A stretch of 64,000 nt of DNA from JAMHWF01 sp035911095. Its GTDB lineage: Bacteria; Pseudomonadota; Gammaproteobacteria; Burkholderiales; Burkholderiaceae_C. The stretch covers positions 1-64,000 of the forward strand of contig JAMHWF010000136.1 of NCBI GenBank assembly GCA_035911095.1. Direction: 5' to 3'. A program made the position numbers and the translations under genes. Below, piece by piece: positions 30,891-36,815 of this stretch. Position 1 is the stretch's first letter; the number at the start of each line of letters is the position of its first letter. The notes beneath the pieces are model-generated. The model did not search any database, was not told the DNA's origin, and saw only the letters and a list, made by a program, of their open reading frames with translations.

Positions 30891-30906
30891 ACCAACGTGC
30901 GTTGGT
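30891..30906. promoter_or_regulatory. Palindrome ACCAACG-TG-CGTTGGT
   Basis: A perfect 7+2+7 dyad 93 bp upstream of the lipoprotein A start codon. The symmetry and position suit a dimeric repressor or activator site. No regulator gene is next to it, so the binding protein is unknown. Confidence 0.5.
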
Positions 30907-30966
30907 GTGGCGCGAGCGGCGGGCGCTTCGCGCGGCGGCTATCGAGGCGTTCGACGGGGTGCGTTG

Positions 30967-30982
30967 TCAGACGGGCGTCTGA
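30967..30982. promoter_or_regulatory. Palindrome TCAGACG-GG-CGTCTGA
   Basis: A second perfect 7+2+7 dyad, 60 bp beyond the first, with a different sequence. CAGACGG also occurs in the hairpin upstream of lipoprotein B (32866-32884), the only shared element I found between the two upstream regions. Confidence 0.45.
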
Positions 30983-31322
30983 GCGTCGCGGGGTGGAGGG
31001 GGATCCACCGGTGCAGACCTAAGTCGAAGATCGCTGGACGGAAGTGTGCGCGGGCCGGCCAGGGGCGGCGCGACGAGTTGTTAATGCCTGGGCATGGCGG
31101 CGCGCCCGGACGTGACAGCCCGGATGTGGCATTCGTCACGCGCCGGTTCGCACCGGTCGGGTCGGCCGTGAACCAGGTCACGCGCCGGGGGGCTCACGAC
31201 CCGAAATGTGTGACTTACACCTGGATGCGCCTTGGTGTGATCGGCAGCGCCGGCGCGCGGGTGGCGCCTTCGCTGCGGCCGGCGGTCGCGCCGGAGGCGA
31301 GCGGTCTGCGGCCTGGACCGTG

Positions 31323-31353
31323 AAAAAAAAACGGCGCCCCTGAGGGGCGCCGT
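31323..31353 (-). terminator. Terminator of lipoprotein B
   Basis: On the minus strand the stem ACGGCGCCCC / GGGGCGCCGT encloses TCA and is followed by nine T residues. It lies 71 bp after the lipoprotein B stop codon, so paralogs A and B are separately transcribed. Confidence 0.93.
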
Positions 31354-31424
31354 CCTGGCTGGTGCCGGGTGCCGCCTGTGCGGCGGCGACCCGGCGTGGA
31401 GACGCCTGCGAGCAAGCGTTCCGG

Positions 31425-32750
31425 TCAGAGCGCCGCGGCCAGCGACTGGCGCGGGGTGCCGCCGCCGCCGACGCGGTTGGCTGCGTTGTTGCTGACCAGG
31501 TGCAGGGCGCTGACGATGCGCTTCACGTCGCGGGCCCAGGCGGTGTTGTCACGCGAGCGGGCAGCGAAGTTGAAGCCGTAGTCCTTCTTGAACTGGTCTT
31601 CGAACTTGCCGTCCGGGCCCACCTCGACGGCGAACGACAGGCCTGCGCCGTGCGTGTCGTCGACGATGTAGGCGCCGTAGTTCTGCAGCGTCCAGGCCAG
31701 CTGGCGGCCGGGCTGCGTCTCCAGGCCCATCGACGCGACATTCGTCGACTTGTTGATCGCCAGCAGGGCGCCCATCAGCAGACCGGCCGGCGCATCCGTG
31801 CCACGGCGACCGTAGAGGGTGGCCGCATACGAGTCCGCGTTGCGAGCGGGCCAGCGGAAGCAGGCCGCACGCGGCGAGCACACGCGCAGTTCGGTCGCCG
31901 CGTCGATCACCATCTTCAACGCGTGACGGGGACCCTGCGCGCCCGGGCGCATCTCGCCGACACGCAGCGTGCCGCCCAGCGCGGACAGGCCCGAGCCGCC
32001 GTGGGCGCCGGCGATGCCGTCACCGTAGAGGTCGACCGTCGGGAAGGCGGTCCAGCTCGTGGCGTGCGAGCCGGCGCTGCAGCGGGCCACCGGCTGCGTC
32101 TGCACGACGGTGCGGCGGTCCGGCATCAGGAAGGCTGCCGAATCGTTGGTGCGCGCGGTCGGCGCGATGTAGCCGTGCGGGATCGGCACGTTCGCCAGCA
32201 CGCGCGAGCTGGTCGCGGAGCAGCGGTTGCGGCCCGACCAGCCAGCGGTCGAGTGATACACGTTCACGCGGGGCGAGGTGGGCTTGAGCACGATGTGGTC
32301 GCGCTCGGCGGCCGGCATGGGCGCCCAGGTGTCGCCGCGCGGCTGGGTGCTGATGCGGGCGTGGACGTAGCTCGCGCCGCTGCCGATCGGCATGTTCCAG
32401 ATGCTGCGGTTCGAGAAAGGCTGCTTCAGCACGTCGCGCGCGGCCTGGGCGGTTTCACGCCCCTCGAGCGAGGCGGTTTCGGCCGGCACGGCGGCGGCAT
32501 CGGCGAGCGCCTGCGGGTTGCTGGCGGCGGCTGCGGTGGCTTCTTCGACAGTCAGGGACTCGTCGGCGGGGCGTTCGATGGCTTCCGTCTCGATGGCGAC
32601 ATCGGTCTCGGTCGTGTCGGCGACGGTGGTCTCGGCGGCAACGCCGGTACTGCTTTCAGAACCACCACCGCCGCCGCAGGCGACGATCAGCAGGCTGGAG
32701 GCGAGGACCGGCCCGAGGGCCAGCGTGCGGAAGGGGATGTCGAGTTTCAT
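31425..32750 (-). CDS. Secreted lipoprotein of unknown function (paralog B)
   Basis: 441 residues. Lipobox SLLIVACGGGGG, then an acidic Thr/Ala/Glu-rich region (about 30-125) unlike the Ala-Pro linker of paralog A, and the same core: DVLKQPF, SIWNMPIGSGA, AERDHIVL, TARTNDSAAFLMPDRR, DLYGDGIAGAHGGSG, GRQLAWTLQNYGAYIVDDTHGAG and the GGGGTPRQSLAA tail. The two cores align over their whole length at high identity, so this is a gene duplication with fast-evolving N-terminal stalks. Conserved Cys positions are kept. Product probably anchored in the outer membrane and facing the periplasm or the surface; role unknown. Confidence 0.85.
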   Translation of the reverse strand: MKLDIPFRTLALGPVLASSLLIVACGGGGGSESSTGVAAETTVADTTETDVAIETEAIERPADESLTVEEATAAAASNPQALADAAAVPAETASLEGRETAQAARDVLKQPFSNRSIWNMPIGSGASYVHARISTQPRGDTWAPMPAAERDHIVLKPTSPRVNVYHSTAGWSGRNRCSATSSRVLANVPIPHGYIAPTARTNDSAAFLMPDRRTVVQTQPVARCSAGSHATSWTAFPTVDLYGDGIAGAHGGSGLSALGGTLRVGEMRPGAQGPRHALKMVIDAATELRVCSPRAACFRWPARNADSYAATLYGRRGTDAPAGLLMGALLAINKSTNVASMGLETQPGRQLAWTLQNYGAYIVDDTHGAGLSFAVEVGPDGKFEDQFKKDYGFNFAARSRDNTAWARDVKRIVSALHLVSNNAANRVGGGGTPRQSLAAAL

Positions 32751-33386
32751 GGTCTTCTCAATCGGATGGTGAGAGGGCCCTGGAGCGCGGGACGACCCGG
32801 GGACGACGGACATTCGGCGCGCCGACACCCATCCAGGCCCGGTCGCGCCGGGTCTGGAACGTGCTCACCGTCAAACAGACGGTGCGGGGGTCGGTGGTTG
32901 ACGGCGCGTCGGCCGGGCACTGGGCCCGGCTGGTCGCTCGCAGCACGTTGCAGCTCCCTCCGCTGCACGCACTCGTTTAAGCGACCTGACGCCGTCCACG
33001 ATCACGCTGGGTCGCAGTGTGGGAGGGCTCTGGAGATCGCCCGCGACGAGATGTAAGCCTCGTCGACGGGGTCTTTGGAGGCCATTTGGACGGAACGCCG
33101 CGCGCGGTCCGGAGCGGCGCCTCACCGTTTCACCCAAGACAAAACGCCACCTGTAGGGCAGAGCGGACGTCTTGTCAGCGCCGGATGACAGTCAACCCCT
33201 ACCTTGATGATCCCCCCTGTTCCGGGGGTGAGCTCAGATTGAGGCTGTGACGATTGGCGACATTCCCACCCAGATATGTAACAACTAGGGGCTCAAGCCG
33301 ACCGTCCAAGTGCCGAGCTCGTCCGCCGCAGCACCATTTGGCCGCCAACAGGCATGCCAGGCCGCGAAGGCGCCCGACGAAGCTGG
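32751..33386. other. Gene-free stretch between fabI and lipoprotein B
   Basis: 636 bp without a credible gene; the open frames here are short and antisense-like. It contains the CACCGTC/GACGGTG hairpin (separate entry), a CCCCC/GGGGG hairpin at 33212-33228 without a T tract, and a TGTCA/TGACA dyad near 33174-33191. It should hold the lipoprotein B promoter and any fabI 3' end signal, but I cannot place either. Confidence 0.55.
32866..32884. promoter_or_regulatory. Hairpin/dyad CACCGTC-AAACA-GACGGTG
   Basis: Perfect 7-bp arms around a 5-base loop, 116 bp upstream of the lipoprotein B start codon. No T tract follows on either strand, so it is not an intrinsic terminator; it may be an operator or an RNA leader hairpin. 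Confidence 0.45.
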
Positions 33387-34175
33387 TCAGGCCTCGTCGC
33401 CTCCAGACGCCATGGCGTGGCTGTAGCCCGCATCGACGTACGTGATTTCGGCGGTTACCCCGGCCGCCAGGTCCGACAGCAGGAAGGCCGCGACGTTGCC
33501 GACGTCGTCGATGGTGACATTACGCCGCAGCGGCGCCTGCCGCTCGACCGCCTCGAGGATCCGGCCGAAACCCTTGATGCCTGAAGCCGCCAAGGTCTTG
33601 ATCGGCCCGGCCGAGATGCCGTTGACGCGCACACCCCTGGAGCCGAGGCTGCCCGCGAGGTAGCGCACGCTGGCCTCGAGCGAGGCCTTGGCCAGGCCCA
33701 TCGTGTTGTAGTTCGAGATGATCCGCTGCGAGCCGAGGTAGGTCAGCGTCAGCAGTGCGGCGCCGGCACGCAGCCGCGGCGCGGCTGCCTTGGCCATCGC
33801 GGGGAAGCTGTAGGCGGAGATGTCGTGCGCCACGCGGAAGGCCTCGCGCGACAGGCCCTCGAGGAAGTCGCCGGCGATCGCCTCGCGCGGGGCGAAGCCG
33901 ATCGAGTGCACGAAGCCGTCGAACTCGGGCCAGCTCGCGCCGAGTTCGTCGAACAGGCGGGCGATCTGCGCATCGTCGGCGACATCGCAGTCGAACACGA
34001 GGCTGGAGCCGAACTCGGCCGCGAACTCGGTGATGCGCTCACGAAAGCGTTCGCCGACGTAGCTGAAGGCCAGCTCCGCCCCTTCGCGCCGGCAGGCGCG
34101 CGCAATGCCGTAGGCGATCGAGCGGTTCGAGAGCACCCCGGTGACGAGCAGGCGCTTGCCGGCCAGGAATCCCAT
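33387..34175 (-). CDS. fabI: Enoyl-[acyl-carrier-protein] reductase (NADH)
   Basis: 262 residues, short-chain dehydrogenase fold of the FabI type: GKRLLVTGVLSNRSIAYGIA at the cofactor site, DCDVADD, HSIGFAP, and the catalytic YNTMGLAKASLEASVRYLA with the Tyr-x6-Lys spacing. It performs the last reduction of the fatty acid elongation cycle and is the target of triclosan-type inhibitors. AAGGAG stands 7 bp before the ATG. Divergent from the rimP operon over 537 bp. Confidence 0.96.
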   Translation of the reverse strand: MGFLAGKRLLVTGVLSNRSIAYGIARACRREGAELAFSYVGERFRERITEFAAEFGSSLVFDCDVADDAQIARLFDELGASWPEFDGFVHSIGFAPREAIAGDFLEGLSREAFRVAHDISAYSFPAMAKAAAPRLRAGAALLTLTYLGSQRIISNYNTMGLAKASLEASVRYLAGSLGSRGVRVNGISAGPIKTLAASGIKGFGRILEAVERQAPLRRNVTIDDVGNVAAFLLSDLAAGVTAEITYVDAGYSHAMASGGDEA

Positions 34176-34360
34176 GCGTGTCTCCTTCGAGTGGGGCGGC
34201 GGCCGGTCTCGGGCCGGCCGCGATTGCAGCGTGTGAGGGTGTCGCCAGCACTGGCGGCCCCGGCGGGCGGGGATTCTGTCACGCAGGTGTCGGCATTGCC
34301 CCGGCTGCTGCAGGCGGCTTGCGCGCATGCGACGCGATGGGACCACAACGGGCCCGATTC

Positions 34361-34389
34361 TTGTTCGTGCCGTCACGGCGGAGTACAAT
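34361..34389 (+). promoter_or_regulatory. Sigma-70 promoter of the rimP-nusA-infB operon
   Basis: -35 TTGTTC (34361-34366), a 17-bp spacer and -10 TACAAT (34384-34389), five of six consensus bases in the -10. It lies about 320 bp before the rimP start codon, giving a long untranslated leader. Confidence 0.75.
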
Positions 34390-34547
34390 CCCGAATTCGC
34401 TGGGGCGTCCCCGCCTGCCGGGGGTGAACCAGTCGATGCGCTCGTCGAGGCGCGGGCCACCGGGGCCGTTCATCGCTCTGCGATGGATGGCGTGGCGGCA
34501 CCTCTGGTCCGGCGGGCGCATCGGCGTGCGGATCGGCGCGTCATGAG

Positions 34548-34579
34548 AGTGGGCGGAGTCATCCAGCCCATTTTTTTTT
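34548..34579 (+). terminator. Terminator-like hairpin in the rimP-nusA leader (possible attenuator)
   Basis: AGTGGGC pairs with GCCCA plus the first T residues (one G-U pair). An inner GGA/TCC helix has loop GTCA and one bulged A, and nine T residues follow at 34571-34579. It lies about 160 bp after the -10 and 133 bp before rimP, so full-length transcription of nusA and infB must read through it. NusA-dependent control of its own operon is known in E. coli. Confidence 0.65.
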
Positions 34580-34631
34580 GGCGAACGGGTTCTGCGCATC
34601 AGATCAGTAGTGGTTGGGGCGGCAAGAGGAT

Positions 34632-34659
34632 CTTGGGCGAAGGACCTTGGGCGAAGGAC
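34632..34659 (+). repeat. Tandem 14-bp repeat in the rimP leader
   Basis: Two exact adjacent copies of CTTGGGCGAAGGAC. They sit between the terminator-like hairpin and the rimP start. Each copy contains GAAGGA, a ribosome-site-like sequence, but no start codon follows at a useful distance. Confidence 0.9.
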
Positions 34660-34712
34660 AGAGGGTTTGCGGAGGATCGGCAGCGCCGGTTTCGCGCGGC
34701 GGCGGCAACGAC

Positions 34713-35279
34713 ATGAATTGGCAAGCGAGCATCGAACGCACGGTGAACGGCCTGGGCTATGAGCTGGTCGAGATCGAGCGCGCCCCGCGCGGACTGCTGC
34801 GCGTGACGATCGACCGCGTGCCCGGCCATGCCTACCCGACCGGCGAAGGCGCCTCCATCACCGTCGAGGACTGCGAGCGCGTGACGCGCCAGCTGCAGGC
34901 GGTGCTCGAGGTCGAGGGCTTCGACTACGCGCGGCTCGAAGTCTCGTCGCCGGGCCTCGACCGGCCGCTGCGCCGCGAGGCCGACTACGCACGCTTCGCC
35001 GGCAGCGAGATCGAGCTGGTGCTGCGTCAGGCGCTCGCTGGCCGCAAGCGGTTTCGCGGCACCGTCGATGCCCGCGAGGGCGGCTGGCGCCTCGTCTTCA
35101 AGGACGACGGCAAGCCCGAGCAGGCGCTCGACTTCACGCTCGACGAGGTACGCGAAGCGCACCTCGTGCCGGTGATCGATTTCAAGGGACGCGGTGCCGC
35201 CAGGACGGCACCGACGACGACAGAGCCCGCCGCGGCGCAAGACGCGGTCGGGACGGTGGACGGAGATCGTAATCAATGA
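34713..35279 (+). CDS. rimP: Ribosome maturation factor RimP
   Basis: 188 residues. N-terminal domain with NGLGYELVEIERAPRGLLRVTID and EDCERVTRQLQAVLEVE, then the conserved LEVSSPGLDRPLRREADYARFAG, and an SH3-like C-terminal domain. A Thr/Ala-rich tail of about 30 residues is not part of the family core. RimP assists 30S subunit assembly around S12. Its stop overlaps the nusA start as ATGA. Confidence 0.95.
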   Translation: MNWQASIERTVNGLGYELVEIERAPRGLLRVTIDRVPGHAYPTGEGASITVEDCERVTRQLQAVLEVEGFDYARLEVSSPGLDRPLRREADYARFAGSEIELVLRQALAGRKRFRGTVDAREGGWRLVFKDDGKPEQALDFTLDEVREAHLVPVIDFKGRGAARTAPTTTEPAAAQDAVGTVDGDRNQ

Positions 35280-36754
35280 ACCGCGAACTGTTGATGCTGG
35301 TGGACGCGATCTCGCGCGAAAAGAGCGTCGAACGCGACGTCGTCTTCGGTGCGGTCGAAGCCGCACTCGCCCAGGCGACGAAGAAGCTCGACGGCGGCGA
35401 GGTCGACGTGCGCGTCGCAGTCGACCGCGAGACGGGCCAGTACGAGACCTTCCGCCGCTGGCACGTCGTGCCCAACGAGGCCGGGCTCCAGCTGCCGGAT
35501 TCGGAAGTGCTGCTGTTCGAGGCCCAGGAGCAGATCCCGGACATCGAGGTCGACGACTACATCGAGGAGCCGATCGACTCGGTGCCGATCGGGCGCATCG
35601 GCGCCCAGGCCGCCAAGCAGGTGATCCTGCAGAAGATCCGGGACGCCGAGCGCGAGCAGTTGCTCAATGACTTCCTGTCGCGCGGCGAGAAGATCTTCGT
35701 GGGCACCGTCAAGCGCCTCGACAAGGGCGACATCATCGTCGAGAGCGGCCGCGTCGAAGGGCGGCTGCGCCGCAGCGAGATGATCCCGAAGGAGAACCTG
35801 CGCAGCGGCGACCGCGTGCGCGCCTTCATCGCCGAGGTCGACCCGACGCAGCGCGGGCCGCAGATCATCCTTTCGCGCAGCGCCCCGGGCTTCATGATCG
35901 AGCTCTTCGCGCAGGAGGTGCCCGAGATCGAGCAGGGCCTGCTCGAGATCAAGAGCTGCGCGCGCGACGCGGGCAGCCGCGCCAAGATCGCCGTCGTCTC
36001 GCACGACCGCCGCGTTGACCCGATCGGCACCTGCGTCGGCGTGCGCGGTTCGCGCGTCAACGCCGTCACCAACGAGCTCGCCGGCGAGCGCGTCGACATC
36101 GTCTTGTGGTCCGAGGACCCGGCCCAATTTGTGATCGGTGCGCTGGCACCGGCGAACGTGCAGTCGATCGTCGTCGACGAGGAGCGCCACGCGATGGACG
36201 TGGTGGTCGACGAGGAGAACCTCGCGATCGCGATCGGCCGCGGCGGCCAGAACGTGCGCCTCGCCTCGGAGCTGACCGGCTGGCGCATCAACATCATGAC
36301 CGCCGAGGAATCCGAGGCCAAGCAGGCCCAGGAGACCGACCACGTGCGCAAGCTCTTCGTCGAGAAGCTCGATGTCGACGAGGAGGTCGCCGACATCCTG
36401 ATCGCCGAGGGCTTCACCAGCCTCGAAGAGGTCGCCTACGTCCCGATGCAGGAGATGCTCGAGATCGAGAGCTTCGACGAGGACACCGTCACCGAGCTGC
36501 GCACCCGCGCCAAGGACGCGCTGCTGACGATGGAGATCGCCCGCGAGGAGCGCTTCGACGAAGTCTCGCAGGACCTGCGTGACCTCGATGGCCTGACGCC
36601 CGAGCTGATCGGACGCCTGGCCGAGGGCGGCATCCACACCCGCGACGACCTCGCCGATCTGGCGGTCGACGAACTGACCGAGCTCAGCGGGCTCGACGAC
36701 GAGGCCGCGAAGGCGCTGATCATGAAGGCGCGCGAGCACTGGTTCACCGTCTGA
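35276..36754 (+). CDS. nusA: Transcription termination/antitermination factor NusA
   Basis: 492 residues. N-terminal RNA polymerase-binding domain (MNRELLMLVDAISREKSVERDVVF), S1 domain (about 135-200), two KH domains (about 230-345, ending GRGGQNVRLASELTGWRINIMT) and two C-terminal acidic repeats (about 365-415 and 440-490), the proteobacterial form that binds lambda N or the alpha subunit. It modulates pausing, intrinsic termination and rRNA antitermination. It overlaps rimP by 4 bp. NusA may act on the hairpin in its own leader. Confidence 0.97.
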   Translation: MNRELLMLVDAISREKSVERDVVFGAVEAALAQATKKLDGGEVDVRVAVDRETGQYETFRRWHVVPNEAGLQLPDSEVLLFEAQEQIPDIEVDDYIEEPIDSVPIGRIGAQAAKQVILQKIRDAEREQLLNDFLSRGEKIFVGTVKRLDKGDIIVESGRVEGRLRRSEMIPKENLRSGDRVRAFIAEVDPTQRGPQIILSRSAPGFMIELFAQEVPEIEQGLLEIKSCARDAGSRAKIAVVSHDRRVDPIGTCVGVRGSRVNAVTNELAGERVDIVLWSEDPAQFVIGALAPANVQSIVVDEERHAMDVVVDEENLAIAIGRGGQNVRLASELTGWRINIMTAEESEAKQAQETDHVRKLFVEKLDVDEEVADILIAEGFTSLEEVAYVPMQEMLEIESFDEDTVTELRTRAKDALLTMEIAREERFDEVSQDLRDLDGLTPELIGRLAEGGIHTRDDLADLAVDELTELSGLDDEAAKALIMKAREHWFTV

Positions 36755-36815
36755 ACCCCAGCCCGTCGCCCGCAGCGCCGCCGTCGAGAAGAAAGCAAGT
36801 TAGCAAGGATCCACA

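Larger units (their letters stand above)
30799..31321. other. Gene-free stretch upstream of lipoprotein A
   Basis: 523 bp with no credible gene. It carries two perfect 7-2-7 palindromes (separate entries) and a 12-base direct repeat GTCACGCGCCGG at 31135 and 31178. The AT content is a little higher than in neighbouring coding DNA. It probably holds the promoter and operators of lipoprotein A; no sigma-70 promoter is convincing. Confidence 0.6.
34176..34712. other. Control region between fabI and rimP-nusA-infB
   Basis: 537 bp with no gene. It holds a sigma-70 promoter, a terminator-like hairpin and a 14-bp tandem repeat (separate entries). Between promoter and hairpin, GGGG (34402-34405), CCCC (34409-34412) and GGGG (34420-34423) could pair in two exclusive ways. 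No tRNA-fMet gene (metY), found here in E. coli, is present. Confidence 0.7.

Noticed and set aside
34390..34547. A tRNA-fMet (metY) gene before rimP as in E. coli
   Set aside because: No acceptor stem, T loop GTTCGAA or CAT anticodon arm can be found in the leader.
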